Assembly (NCBI GenBank): GCA_937907325.1
Contig: CALERO010000050.1
Location: 1 to 46,406, forward strand
Source of the DNA: UBA4716 sp002438865
Lineage (GTDB): Bacteria > Bacillota > Clostridia > UBA1381
Length of the DNA stretch: 46,406 nt
Direction of reading: 5' to 3'
The position numbers and the translations under genes are program-made. The notes below the pieces were generated by a model. That model saw only the letters and a list, made by a program, of their open reading frames with translations, searched no databases and was not told the origin of the DNA. Positions 1-8,522 of this stretch are shown piece by piece. Every line of letters starts with the position of its first letter. Within the stretch, counting starts at the first letter, position 1.

Positions 1-98
1 GGGCTACCTTTTTTTATTTTTTTGTTGCACTTACAATGATAACCTATCCCCTACAGATACGTTTGCAATGATTACAGCATAAATACAATCATATTTCC

Positions 99-131
99 CA
101 AAAACGGCAGTGAAATTCACTGCCGTTTTTT
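99..131 (-). terminator. Rho-independent terminator of ylbJ
   Basis: A near-perfect inverted repeat (AAAACGGCAGTGAA paired with TTCACTGCCGTTTT) overlaps the ylbJ stop codon. On the minus strand it ends in a run of five T. The A/T tracts on both sides mean it could also act on transcripts entering from the left. Confidence 0.8.
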
Positions 132-1166
132 CAGCATAACTGCGGCGGCGCACAGCGCCGATGCCGCAGCGGCGGCAAACAAAATCATCGAGGACGCCGC
201 AAACGCCTTTGATGCGGACGGTGCAAACACCGCCGATGTTATCGGCTTAAAGTGCAGATAAACAAGCATATACAAAGCCGCAAGCGTTCCGTGCAATAAT
301 TTCCCTACAAAGTACGGCACAAGGCTAAGGCGGTATTTTGCAATCACCGCAATCACCTGCATATGCACGCACAATCCGGCAAATCCCACCACAAACGCCG
401 TAAGAATAAGCTTTTTTGCCATAGGCACGGACAATGCGGCAATGTTTGCCGTGCCGCTTGCAAATTCCGCAATTCCCGAAAGCACGGCGTACGCCGTACC
501 GTCTGCGGGGAGTACGCCGAGCACAAGACGGCTTATCATACAGAAAAACACTATCGCACCGCATACGGTCAGTATATTTTTAATCGAATTTTGCAATGCA
601 ATATTAAATATTTCCCCCACACTGCGGTCGGGCGTGGTCATAACTGTGGGCGGCTGAACAAATCCGCTCTTTTTGTAAAAGCGAAATATTATTCCTACCG
701 TCAGCGCCGCAAGAATATGCGTAAGATACAGTGCAGCACCTATCCGCATATCGGCGTATACGGCGGCTCCTACAGAACCCAAAATGAACAGAGGTCCGGA
801 ATTGTTGCAGAATGCAAGCAACCGTTCCGCCTCTGTTTTTGATATGTAATTATTTTCATAAAGTTCTCCTGCGGTTATCGCTCCGAGCGGATAACCGCTT
901 ATTATCCCCAATACAAACGCCGACGCCCCTGCCGGATTTATCCCGAACAGCGGTTTCATACAAAAACGGAACATCTTTGCAAGAATTTCGCAAAATCCCG
1001 AATATATCAGTATCCCCGAGCATATGAAAAACGGAAACAAAGTCGGAATTATCATTTCAAAGCATAAATTTAAAGCGTCCTTTGCGTAAACAATCGACAT
1101 CTGCGCATTGCACAGAATAAGATATACGGCGCATATTGCCGCAACACTTAAAAGATATTTTTTCAT
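117..1166 (-). CDS. ylbJ: Sporulation integral membrane protein YlbJ
   Basis: The 349-residue product is a polytopic membrane protein rich in Ala, Leu and Ile, with repeated hydrophobic segments and a conserved stretch around SGYPLGA near residue 90. This fits the YlbJ family (nucleoside-recognition/Gate fold). In Bacillus, YlbJ is made in the mother cell under SigE and is needed for a normal spore; the transported substrate is unknown. I use the ATG at 1166, which lies 12 bases after GGAAAGGA, rather than an in-frame TTG 24 bases upstream that would place this ribosome binding site inside the gene. The gene is divergent from yqfC across about 120 bp, so spore-specific promoters may lie between them, but I could not assign a SigE promoter. 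Confidence 0.85.
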   Translation of the reverse strand: MKKYLLSVAAICAVYLILCNAQMSIVYAKDALNLCFEMIIPTLFPFFICSGILIYSGFCEILAKMFRFCMKPLFGINPAGASAFVLGIISGYPLGAITAGELYENNYISKTEAERLLAFCNNSGPLFILGSVGAAVYADMRIGAALYLTHILAALTVGIIFRFYKKSGFVQPPTVMTTPDRSVGEIFNIALQNSIKNILTVCGAIVFFCMISRLVLGVLPADGTAYAVLSGIAEFASGTANIAALSVPMAKKLILTAFVVGFAGLCVHMQVIAVIAKYRLSLVPYFVGKLLHGTLAALYMLVYLHFKPITSAVFAPSASKAFAASSMILFAAAAASALCAAAVMLKKRQ

Positions 1167-1283
1167 CGCATAAAGTTGTCCTTTCCGCAAGTTTTTAATT
1201 ATATATATGAGATATGCTGTAATTAAATACGGAAATTTTCATAAAAATGTAGTATGTATATCACAGCTTGAAAGGAAGAAACC

Positions 1284-1562
1284 ATGCAGAAATTCAGAAA
1301 AAAAATTGCCGAAACACTCGGTGTGCCTCCGTCCGCCGTTATGAATATACCCGTAGTCACGCTTCAGGGTAATATCTCGGCGGCAATTGAAAATTATAAA
1401 AGCGTTATGCTTTATACCGACTCCGAAATACGCATAAATTGCGGCGCAACGGTCGTTTCGCTGTACGGCACGGGACTTTGTATAGATAATATCGGCGGCG
1501 ATTTTGTGTCGGTATCGGGTGATTTTCAAAAAATTGAGTATGAAACGGTAAAAAAGAGGTAA
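1284..1562 (+). CDS. yqfC: Sporulation protein YqfC (YabP/YqfC family)
   Basis: A 92-residue protein of the YabP/YqfC family, mostly beta-strand-like and without membrane segments. It is recognised from its sequence pattern (SAVMNIPVVTLQGN near the N-terminus and a short GDF-type ending) and from its place directly before yqfD, the invariant Firmicute order. In Bacillus it is a SigE-dependent sporulation gene of unclear molecular role. AAAGGAAG precedes the ATG by 5 bases. The stop is 3 bases before yqfD, so the two are co-transcribed. Confidence 0.88.
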   Translation: MQKFRKKIAETLGVPPSAVMNIPVVTLQGNISAAIENYKSVMLYTDSEIRINCGATVVSLYGTGLCIDNIGGDFVSVSGDFQKIEYETVKKR

Positions 1563-1565
1563 AAA

Positions 1566-2780
1566 ATGTTCAATAAGTTCTTTAAATTTCTTAAAGGATA
1601 TGTTATAATAAAAATATGCGGAAACGAGTCGGAACGATTTATTAACATATGCGTGCGCAGAGGAATAAATATCGGGCGTGTAAAGCGCTTAAGCGACGGC
1701 ACTCTCGAAACCGCCATACCAAAAAGCGGTTTTTTTCTTTTAAGACCGATTGCATATAAAACACATACAAAGGTCAGAATATTAAAAAAGGTCGGACTCT
1801 ACAACGCAAAAAGCCGATACGGACGCAGATATGCGCTGATTTTCGGGATAATTCTTGCGGCAGCGTTTGTGTATGCAAGCTCGCAGTTTATATGGACGGT
1901 CGAGATCAACGGCGTGGAGCTTTCGGATTACAATTCGGTCTGCGCCGCACTTGAAAAATCGGGCGTATATGCCGGCGCAAGAAAGAAAAATATTGCGGAC
2001 GGCGAGGAGATAAAGTCAAACATCGTAAGCGAAAACGAAAACATCGTTTGGGCGTGGGCGTATATAGAGGGCGCAAAGGCACGTGTGGAGGTTTTTGAAA
2101 AAATCATACCGCCCAAGGTTATAAGCCGTGATGAGCCGTGCGATGTTGTTGCCGCCTGTGACGGGTACATAAAAAAAACGATAGTAAAAAACGGGCAGAA
2201 ACTCTGCCGTGAGGGCGATACCGTGTCGGCAGGCGATGTGCTTATATCGGGAACCGTTCCCGTGTTCAAAGAGGGCGAGGAGGAACGGTATATAAGCGTA
2301 CACGCATCGGGAACGGTAGAGGCGGAAACGGAGCATAAGGCGTCGGGTATGTACGGCGTGTATTATGAGTCTAAGCAGTATACGGGAAAACATAAACGCA
2401 TAATCCGCCTGGAGCTTTTCGGCAAAAGCTTTAAATTGTTCGGCAGTGAGAAAAATATGTACGCAACCTGTGACAGGGCGGAAAAACGGCACGAGCTTAA
2501 GCTTCCGTTCATCGGCTATACGGGAATAAGCGTTGACAATATAGTGTATGACGAGTACGAAACGCACCGTGAGCCGATAAGCATCGAAACAGCGGCGGAG
2601 TTTGCCAAAAACGAGCTTGAGGAAAAAATCGCAAAGGAGCTTTTGTATGATTCACGGCTCACCGATGAGGATTTTAATTACGTATATACGGACAGCGAAA
2701 CCATAAAGGCGGAGCTGACAATGAAATTTATAGAAAAAATAGGCACACAACAGCCGATAAGGAGTGAAAAAACGGATTGA
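1566..2780 (+). CDS. yqfD: Sporulation protein YqfD
   Basis: The 404-residue product has the YqfD layout: a soluble N-terminal part of about 85 residues, one transmembrane segment at about residues 89-111 (LIFGIILAAAFVYASSQF), and a long extracytoplasmic part. Length is close to the Bacillus protein (about 400 residues). YqfD is a mother-cell sporulation protein whose biochemical role is not settled. The AAGAGGT site lies just before the ATG. The stop overlaps the TTG start of phoH (TTGA), which suggests translational coupling of a sporulation gene to the housekeeping genes that follow. Confidence 0.88.
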   Translation: MFNKFFKFLKGYVIIKICGNESERFINICVRRGINIGRVKRLSDGTLETAIPKSGFFLLRPIAYKTHTKVRILKKVGLYNAKSRYGRRYALIFGIILAAAFVYASSQFIWTVEINGVELSDYNSVCAALEKSGVYAGARKKNIADGEEIKSNIVSENENIVWAWAYIEGAKARVEVFEKIIPPKVISRDEPCDVVAACDGYIKKTIVKNGQKLCREGDTVSAGDVLISGTVPVFKEGEEERYISVHASGTVEAETEHKASGMYGVYYESKQYTGKHKRIIRLELFGKSFKLFGSEKNMYATCDRAEKRHELKLPFIGYTGISVDNIVYDEYETHREPISIETAAEFAKNELEEKIAKELLYDSRLTDEDFNYVYTDSETIKAELTMKFIEKIGTQQPIRSEKTD

Positions 2781-3754
2781 TAAACAGACAGATAGAAGTA
2801 CCGCAGGAAACAGATATTTCCTCGCTTTTCGGAAGCTTTGACGGAAATATAAAGCTGATTGAAAAATCATTGCTCGTAAACGTAAAAGCAAAGGATAACG
2901 CTTTGCAGATAACGGGCGAGGAGGACAATGTAGAGAAAGCGTCGCAGGTTATCAATATGCTTATGCAGATAATCGCACGGGGTGAGATGATAGACGAGCA
3001 GAAAATAATTTATGCTGTTACAATGGTGCAGGAAAACGGCGGAATAGACATAAAAATGCTCGGCGACGACTGCCTTGCGATAAATGCCAAGGGTCACCCC
3101 ATAAAGACAAAAACGCTCGGACAGAAAAAATACGTCGACGCAATAACGAATAACACGATCGTTTTCGGAATAGGACCTGCCGGCACAGGAAAGACGTATC
3201 TTGCGGTTGCAAAAGCTGTTACGGCGCTGAGGGCAAAAGAAGTAAACAGAATAATTCTCACCCGTCCCGCCGTGGAGGCAGGCGAAAAGCTCGGATTTTT
3301 GCCGGGAGATTTGCAGAACAAGGTAGACCCGTATCTTCGTCCGCTGTATGACGGTATGTATGAAATGCTCGGAGCGGAGGGCTTTTTGCGCTACCAGGAA
3401 AAGGGCGTTATAGAGGTTGCACCGCTTGCTTATATGCGTGGCCGAACGCTTGACAATGCGTTTATAATCCTTGACGAGGCGCAGAACACCACACCGGAAC
3501 AGATGAAGATGTTTCTTACAAGAATAGGCTTCGGCTCTCACGCCGTAATCACGGGCGATATTACGCAGATTGATTTGCCGGGCGATAAGCGTTCGGGACT
3601 CAAAGAGGCGGCAAGAGTGCTTAAAGGCATAGAGGGTATAGAATTTTGTACGCTGACCGAAAAGGACGTTGTGCGGCATCCGCTCGTTCAGAAGATTATA
3701 AAAGCGTACGCAAAATACGATGAAGAAAAGGAAAAGCGTGCAAAGCGCCGGTAA
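2777..3754 (+). CDS. phoH: PhoH-family ATPase
   Basis: A 325-residue PhoH-like protein. A small KH-like N-terminal region (about 1-105) precedes the P-loop ATPase domain with Walker A GPAGTGKT (residues 133-140) and Walker B with DEAQN (233-237). PhoH proteins are cytoplasmic ATPases associated with RNA metabolism and usually sit next to ybeY, as here. The start is TTG at 2777: AAGGAGTG lies 10 bases upstream within yqfD, and the start shares bases with the yqfD stop. Confidence 0.93.
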   Translation: MINRQIEVPQETDISSLFGSFDGNIKLIEKSLLVNVKAKDNALQITGEEDNVEKASQVINMLMQIIARGEMIDEQKIIYAVTMVQENGGIDIKMLGDDCLAINAKGHPIKTKTLGQKKYVDAITNNTIVFGIGPAGTGKTYLAVAKAVTALRAKEVNRIILTRPAVEAGEKLGFLPGDLQNKVDPYLRPLYDGMYEMLGAEGFLRYQEKGVIEVAPLAYMRGRTLDNAFIILDEAQNTTPEQMKMFLTRIGFGSHAVITGDITQIDLPGDKRSGLKEAARVLKGIEGIEFCTLTEKDVVRHPLVQKIIKAYAKYDEEKEKRAKRR

Positions 3755-3759
3755 ACTGT

Positions 3760-4251
3760 ATGATAATGCTTATAACGGAAAACGAACAGGACAAAGAGGA
3801 GATTACTCCCGAAATAGAAAAGACCGTAAAGGACGTGTGCGAACGTGTGCTTGAGTCGGAGGAGTGCGATTTTGATGCGGAAATAAGCGTAACTTTCACC
3901 GATAATGAGCAGATACGTGTTATAAACAACGAACAGCGTGGGATTGACAAGGCAACGGACGTGCTTTCGTTCCCTATGCTCGAATTTGACGAGGACGACA
4001 CGGCGTGCGCAGATTACGATACGGACGGCGATTATGTTATACTGGGCGATATAGTAATATCACTGGAGCGTGCAAGGGAGCAGTCCGAGGAGTACGGACA
4101 CAGCTTTATACGTGAGGTTGCGTTTTTGACGGCACATTCTATGCTGCATCTTTTGGGATACGACCATATAAATTCGGAAAAGGAGGAGCGCATTATGTGT
4201 GAAAAGCAGGAAGCCGTTTTGCAGTCACTCGGAATAGTGCGCACAAAATAA
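3760..4251 (+). CDS. ybeY: Endoribonuclease YbeY (rRNA maturation factor)
   Basis: The 163-residue protein carries the YbeY metal-binding signature HSMLHLLGYDH, with His126, His130 and His136 as ligands. YbeY is a zinc-dependent single-strand endoribonuclease involved in 16S rRNA 3' processing and ribosome quality control. It follows phoH by 5 bases with no strong ribosome binding site of its own, so coupling to phoH is likely. A second ATG two codons downstream is an equally possible start. The dgkA and cdd genes that sit between ybeY and era in Bacillus are absent here. Confidence 0.93.
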   Translation: MIMLITENEQDKEEITPEIEKTVKDVCERVLESEECDFDAEISVTFTDNEQIRVINNEQRGIDKATDVLSFPMLEFDEDDTACADYDTDGDYVILGDIVISLERAREQSEEYGHSFIREVAFLTAHSMLHLLGYDHINSEKEERIMCEKQEAVLQSLGIVRTK

Positions 4252-5144
4252 TGAGAAGAAAACGTGGATATAAGTCGGGTTTTGCGGCGATAGTAGGTAT
4301 GCCGAACGTTGGAAAATCGACGCTTTTGAATACGATAGCAGGACAGAAGATTGCCATTATATCGGAAAAGCCGCAGACAACAAGAAACAAAATTCTTGCG
4401 GTATATACGGGCAAAACGGAGCAGATTGTGTTTATAGACACGCCCGGAATGCACACACCGCACAATAAGCTGGGCGAATTTATGGCAAACATTACAAAAG
4501 AGAGTATGAGTGATGCGGATCTGATTCTGCTTGTTGTAGACGCAACAAAGAAAATTCAGAAGATTGAGCGTGAAGTGCCGAGAAAAGCAGGCAGAAAAGG
4601 CAGACCGTGCATACTTGTAATAAATAAAATAGATCAGGTTAAAAAGGAAAATCTGCTGCCGATGATAGCCGACTATGCGTCAATGTACGACTTTGCGTCA
4701 ATCGTGCCGATAAGCGCAAAAACGGGCGACGGCGTGGATGCACTTATGAAAGACATACGTGAATGTATGCCCGAGGGACCGCAGTTCTATGACAGCGAAA
4801 TGATAACGGATCAGCCGGAACGTCAGATAGCGGCGGAGATAATACGTGAGAAAATGCTGTGGCTTTTAGACAAGGAAGTACCGCACGGCGTTGCGATAGA
4901 GATAAGTAAAATGCAGGAGCAGGAGGAAATCACAAAGATTTACGCCACCATATTCTGCGAAAAGGCAACGCACAAGGGAATAATTATCGGAAAAGGCGGA
5001 GAAATGCTCAAAAAAATCGGCACGCTCGCACGTGGCGATATTGAGAAAATGCTTAAAAAAGACGTGTATCTCGAACTGTGGGTTAAGGTAAAACCCGACT
5101 GGCGGAACAACGATTCGCTCATAAAGAATTTCGGATACAATTAA
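4251..5144 (+). CDS. era: GTPase Era
   Basis: A 297-residue GTPase with G1 GMPNVGKST (16-24), G3 DTPG (63-66), G4 NKID (125-128) and a SAK-type G5. A C-terminal KH domain carries IIIGKGGEMLKKIG near residue 245. Era binds the 3' end of 16S rRNA through the KH domain and assists 30S assembly at the membrane. Its ATG shares one base with the ybeY stop (TAATG), so the two are translationally coupled; both act on 16S rRNA maturation. Confidence 0.95.
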   Translation: MRRKRGYKSGFAAIVGMPNVGKSTLLNTIAGQKIAIISEKPQTTRNKILAVYTGKTEQIVFIDTPGMHTPHNKLGEFMANITKESMSDADLILLVVDATKKIQKIEREVPRKAGRKGRPCILVINKIDQVKKENLLPMIADYASMYDFASIVPISAKTGDGVDALMKDIRECMPEGPQFYDSEMITDQPERQIAAEIIREKMLWLLDKEVPHGVAIEISKMQEQEEITKIYATIFCEKATHKGIIIGKGGEMLKKIGTLARGDIEKMLKKDVYLELWVKVKPDWRNNDSLIKNFGYN

Positions 5145-5227
5145 AAAACAAAAGAAAATAGTGACAGTATATCCCGACAGAAAAGAAGTAAAATAAAAGT
5201 AACAAAGCTATGGTCGGAGGGGTAAAA

Positions 5228-5368
5228 ATGGAACTGTTTTCTTGGGCGGCATTTGTAAAAACGGGAGATATAGAGGCATATTTGCTGTATAAATCGGTTT
5301 CGGAGCTCAGAAACGAAGAGGGTAATGAGGAAAAATGGCGGAAATCAGAGCAAAAGGCGTTATCATAA
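5228..5368 (+). CDS. yqzL: YqzL-family small protein
   Basis: A 46-codon gene beginning MELFSWAAFVKTGDIEAYLLYK. A strong GGAGGGG site lies about 6 bases before the ATG. Bacillus carries the 47-residue yqzL in exactly this place, between era and recO, and the YqzL pattern (F-x-W near the start, then TG-[DN]-I-x-x-YLL) is visible here. Its function is unknown. The 3' end overlaps the recO start by 34 bases in another frame, so automated callers may drop it. Confidence 0.8.
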   Translation: MELFSWAAFVKTGDIEAYLLYKSVSELRNEEGNEEKWRKSEQKALS

Positions 5369-6069
5369 AGCAGCATGATTACGGCGAGGGGCATAGGATA
5401 GTAAGCATTTTTGCTGAGGGATTCGGCATTATAAAAGCTGTTATCTACGGTGCAAAAAAGGTCAAAAGCGGAAAAGCCGCATCGAGCCAGTTTTTGTGCT
5501 TCGGCGAATTTGAACTTGTCGGCGGCGGCGATATTATGACGCTTAAAAGCGTTGACGTTTCGGACAGCTTTTTTCCGATAAGCGAGGATATAGAAAAGCT
5601 TGCGCTTTGCAGTTATTTTGCGGATATAACGTATGCCATGCTCGGCGAGTGTAACGGTGACGACAGGCTCTTGCGTGTTCTTCTGAACACGCTGTATGCG
5701 CTTGCGTATCGTGACGAGGACATTATGAAGATAAAGAGCGTGTATGAGCTTAAGCTTATGAGTATAGAGGGATATGCGCCGAGAACGTCCGGGTGCGGAG
5801 TGTGCGGCTCTGCGGCGTATGCGTTTGATTTGGCAAAGGGCTGTACGGTGTGCCGCAATTGTATGGGGTACGACAGCATTAAGCTTAGCGAGGGCGTATA
5901 CAAGGCTTTGAGGTACATTGCGGACGGCGAAGACAGAAAAATGCTTTCGTTTACGGGAAACGACGAGCTTTACAAAAGGCTCGGCGAACTGTCGGAACGC
6001 TATCTTTTGATGCATATCGACAAAAAATTTCCCTCGCTCGACTATTTCAAATCTATACATAATTTATGA
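5335..6069 (+). CDS. recO: DNA repair protein RecO
   Basis: A 244-residue RecO. The N-terminal OB-fold region covers about residues 1-80. The C-terminal helical part contains a zinc-binding motif with CGVC (154-157) and CRNC (173-176). RecO binds single-stranded DNA and SSB and helps RecR load RecA during recombinational repair. GAGG lies 4 bases before the ATG, inside yqzL, so translation of the two genes is probably linked. The next gene, rpsT, has its own promoter. Confidence 0.93.
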   Translation: MAEIRAKGVIIKQHDYGEGHRIVSIFAEGFGIIKAVIYGAKKVKSGKAASSQFLCFGEFELVGGGDIMTLKSVDVSDSFFPISEDIEKLALCSYFADITYAMLGECNGDDRLLRVLLNTLYALAYRDEDIMKIKSVYELKLMSIEGYAPRTSGCGVCGSAAYAFDLAKGCTVCRNCMGYDSIKLSEGVYKALRYIADGEDRKMLSFTGNDELYKRLGELSERYLLMHIDKKFPSLDYFKSIHNL

Positions 6070-6152
6070 TTTGCAATCTTACATAAATCGGGAAAAAAAA
6101 CGGGCGGTAAATGTATACTTTGACAGAAATTTAAAAAAAAGAAAAAAAAGTC

Positions 6153-6181
6153 TTGCAATTATTATGGTAATGTTGTATACT
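6153..6181 (+). promoter_or_regulatory. SigA-type promoter of rpsT
   Basis: TTGCAA and TATACT are separated by 17 bases, about 40 bp before the rpsT start. The element lies downstream of the recO stop, in an A-rich tract. Confidence 0.75.
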
Positions 6182-6221
6182 AATATGGTATTGTAGATTA
6201 AATTATGTGGAGGTGTATATT

Positions 6222-6488
6222 GTGCCTAATATTAAGTCAGCAAAAAAAAGAGTAAAGGTTGCCGAGAAAAAGACTCAGATTAACGTTGCTCACAAAACTG
6301 CACTTAAAACTGCTGTGAAAAAATTTGAAACAGCTGTTGCCGAAGGTGACAAGGAAAACGCAAAGGTTTTATTTAACGAAGCCGTTAAAAAGCTTGACAA
6401 AGGCGTTTCGCAGGGTATTCTTCATAAGAATGCGGCTGCAAGAAAGAAATCGCAGTTGGCTGTAAAGCTTGCAAAGCTTGAAGCGTAA
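6222..6488 (+). CDS. rpsT: 30S ribosomal protein S20
   Basis: A Lys/Ala-rich 88-residue protein beginning (fM)PNIKSAKKRVKVAEKK, typical of bS20, which binds 16S rRNA in the small subunit body. The GTG at 6222 is chosen because GGAGG ends 8 bases upstream and the family begins M-P-N-I-K; an upstream in-frame start at 6207 would swallow the ribosome binding site. Codons are more A/T-ending than in neighbouring genes, as expected for high expression. The gene is a single transcription unit with promoter and terminator. Confidence 0.95.
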   Translation: MPNIKSAKKRVKVAEKKTQINVAHKTALKTAVKKFETAVAEGDKENAKVLFNEAVKKLDKGVSQGILHKNAAARKKSQLAVKLAKLEA

Positions 6489-6498
6489 AAAGTGAACT

Positions 6499-6531
6499 GA
6501 AAAAGGTACTGCATTTGCAGTACCTTTTTTG
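6499..6531 (+). terminator. Terminator of rpsT
   Basis: A 12-bp perfect stem (AAAGGTACTGCA with TGCAGTACCTTT, 2-base gap) is followed by TTTTTTG, 15 bp after the rpsT stop. Confidence 0.9.
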
Positions 6532-6544
6532 TTTGCGGTAATGT

Positions 6545-6685
6545 GCGTTTGTAGGAGTTGATGCCCTCATCAACCCGAAACGGCGTGCAAACGTGAACTT
6601 GCATCGTCCCCTACCGCATAATTGCGGACATATCAAAAAATTACGGGGATTTTCGGCAGAAGCAGACCCCTGCCCTACGGCGGAT
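6545..6685 (-). repeat. Composite dispersed intergenic repeat, copy 1
   Basis: Read on the minus strand, this segment carries four blocks in order: GGCAGGGG..TGC, ATATGTCCGCAATT, CGGTAGGGGACGATGC, then GCACGCCGTTTCGGGTTGAT with a GATG-AGGG-CATC hairpin and CTCCTACA. The same blocks, in the same order, lie on the plus strand at 15595-15765. The copy sits between the rpsT terminator and the end of ade and contains no credible ORF. Confidence 0.8.
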
Positions 6686-6703
6686 ACAATAATTGTAACC
6701 GTT

Positions 6704-8362
6704 TTACATTTCAATAAATTTAAACTGCGTTACGTCAAACAATCCGCCGTCGGTTACGCGTATCTCGGGAATAACCGGCAACGGCAAAAACGCAAGCGCG
6801 AGAAACGGGTCGACGCCGTCCGATATGCAAAGCCCCTTTGCGGCTTTGTACAAATCATCATGTGCGGATATAACGTCCTCCGCACACTCCGCCGACATCA
6901 GTCCGGCAACGCCGAGCTTTAAAAAGCTCAAAACCTTTCCGCCGGAGCATACGGCTATTCCGCCGTCCTTGCCGAGCGTATTGACGGCAAGCGCCATATC
7001 GGCGTCATTGTCGCCTATAACGGCAATATTGTGCGAATCATGACCTACGGACGAGGCAATTGCTCCGTTTGTTATCCCGTAGTTTGTCACAAATCCGAAG
7101 CCTTTCGTTCCGAGCTCGTGATGACGTTCAAGCACGCACAGCTTTGAAAGCCTGTCGGTCTTTTTAGCCGTAACTTTTTTGGTTATAATGGCATGCGGTA
7201 AAAACTCTATTGCCGTAAGCGTGTCGGGTATATCGCATTTGAATGTGTCTGCCGTTATATTGTCAAGGTGTACCGTTTCCGTAACGCCCTTGAAATACAG
7301 TGCCAAGGGACCGTCCGTGTGTACATCCTCTCCGTTTTCGGCGCACAGCACGCCGTCCTTGTATACGGAAACAATATTGTTAAGCTCAAGGCTGTCCGCA
7401 ACAACAATGTCCGCCCTGTATGACGGTGCGATTGCGCCCTTGTCCTTAAGACCGTAACATTCGGCAGGATTAAGCGTTGCCATAATAATTGCGTCAATGG
7501 GATTTACTCCCAAGCCGACAGCTTTTTTAATACAGTAATCTATACTTCCGTCCTGCTTTATCTCGCCTATAAATCTGTCGTCCGTGCAGAACATACATCT
7601 GCGCAGTGTGTATTGATTTATTCCCTTAAACAGCTTTTGTATATCCTTTGAAAGAGTACCCTCGCGCAGGGCAATGTACATTCCTTTCGATACCTTTTCG
7701 ATAAGCTCGTCAACCTGTGAACATTCGTGGTCGGTTTTTATCCCGGCATCGGCGTATGCGTCAAGAGCATTGCCCGAAACAAGCGGAGCGTGACCGTCAA
7801 TATGCTCAAGACACAGCTTGTTTAAGACCTCCTCGTCACCGCCGCATACGGCAGGATAATTCATCATCTCGCCTATGCCGAAAAATCCTTTGGCAAGGCG
7901 CTGTGTGTCGGCGGAGTTAAGCTTTGCTCCCGAATGTTCAAAGTCCGTTGCCGGAACACACGAGGGAAGCATAAAAAGTATGTCCATAGGTGCATACTCG
8001 GCAAATGATTTCATAAAATCAAGTCCCGTTTCTCCGCATACGTTGGCAATTTCATGCGGGTCGGCTATTGCGGTGGTGACGCCGTGCGGAAGCGTTATGC
8101 GTGAATATTCCGGCGGTGTAACCATTGACGATTCGATGTGCAGATGCGAGTCGATAAATCCGGGCATTATGTATTTGCCCGTAACATCAACGTTGTTTTC
8201 GCAGTCATAACTGCCCACTCCGCAGATGTATCCGTCTTTTACGGCAACGTCCGCTTTTATGATCCGCCCCGTAAAAACGTCAACAACGTTTCCGCCTTTT
8301 AAAACCAAATCAAGCTTATCCCTGCCGCTTGCGGCGTCTATGAGTCTTTTAATATTTTTCAT
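6704..8362 (-). CDS. ade: Adenine deaminase
   Basis: A 552-residue metal-dependent amidohydrolase of the AdeC family (adenine to hypoxanthine plus ammonia, purine salvage). Visible features are the N-terminal composite domain with LDLVLKGGNVVDVFTG, the metal-binding HLHIESS, the HGVTTAIADPHE segment, and a C-terminal GVGHDSHN-like stretch (SVGHDSHNIAV). Bacillus AdeC is slightly longer (577). The start is the ATG at 8362, with GGAG about 11 bases upstream. An open frame running a further 43 codons upstream crosses the repeat-like leader at 8411-8460 and is not expected to be translated. No purine riboswitch was found upstream. Confidence 0.93.
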   Translation of the reverse strand: MKNIKRLIDAASGRDKLDLVLKGGNVVDVFTGRIIKADVAVKDGYICGVGSYDCENNVDVTGKYIMPGFIDSHLHIESSMVTPPEYSRITLPHGVTTAIADPHEIANVCGETGLDFMKSFAEYAPMDILFMLPSCVPATDFEHSGAKLNSADTQRLAKGFFGIGEMMNYPAVCGGDEEVLNKLCLEHIDGHAPLVSGNALDAYADAGIKTDHECSQVDELIEKVSKGMYIALREGTLSKDIQKLFKGINQYTLRRCMFCTDDRFIGEIKQDGSIDYCIKKAVGLGVNPIDAIIMATLNPAECYGLKDKGAIAPSYRADIVVADSLELNNIVSVYKDGVLCAENGEDVHTDGPLALYFKGVTETVHLDNITADTFKCDIPDTLTAIEFLPHAIITKKVTAKKTDRLSKLCVLERHHELGTKGFGFVTNYGITNGAIASSVGHDSHNIAVIGDNDADMALAVNTLGKDGGIAVCSGGKVLSFLKLGVAGLMSAECAEDVISAHDDLYKAAKGLCISDGVDPFLALAFLPLPVIPEIRVTDGGLFDVTQFKFIEM

Positions 8363-8410
8363 AATGCTGTACTCTCCATTCCAAATCATAGCGTGAAAAA
8401 AGCGCAAAGC

Positions 8411-8488
8411 TTGCCTTCTTGGGGGGTATACTCCAAAACCCCGAAAGGAGGTGAGATGTGCAGTGTTTTTTCCACGTTCCGTTTTTAA
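8411..8488 (+). other. Possible remnant leader of a small toxin gene
   Basis: A very strong Shine-Dalgarno sequence (AAAGGAGGTGAG, 8444-8455) stands 4 bases before an ATG that opens only a 10-codon ORF (8456-8488, MCSVFSTFRF). The preceding GGGGGTATACTCCAAAACC block, the SD and the following hairpin resemble the layout of short holin-like toxin genes in Clostridia. No hydrophobic toxin peptide is encoded. GAGGTGAG (8448-8455) is exactly complementary to CTCACCTC (8522-8529), so the SD could be sequestered. The resemblance is from memory and unverified. Confidence 0.3.
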
Positions 8489-8522
8489 CAAATAAAAAGC
8501 CGCACATTGTGAGATGTGCGGC
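8489..8522 (-). terminator. Terminator downstream of thiT
   Basis: A 9-bp GC-rich stem (GCCGCACAT with ATGTGCGGC, 6-base loop) is followed on the minus strand by TTTTTATTTG. It lies about 50 bp beyond the thiT stop. Confidence 0.8.

Noticed and set aside
1167..1283. SigE promoters in the ylbJ-yqfC interval
   Set aside because: Several CATA/ATA pieces exist on both strands, but none gives a -35 and -10 pair with convincing spacing, so no feature is claimed.
2016..2567. Long minus-strand frames opposite yqfD, phoH, recO, nfnA and others
   Set aside because: They mirror the codon structure of strong plus-strand genes, lack ribosome binding sites and resemble no family.
8363..8491. 43-codon N-terminal extension of adenine deaminase
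   Set aside because: The extension reads through a repeat-like leader, is not like the family N-terminus, and the ATG at 8362 has its own ribosome binding site.
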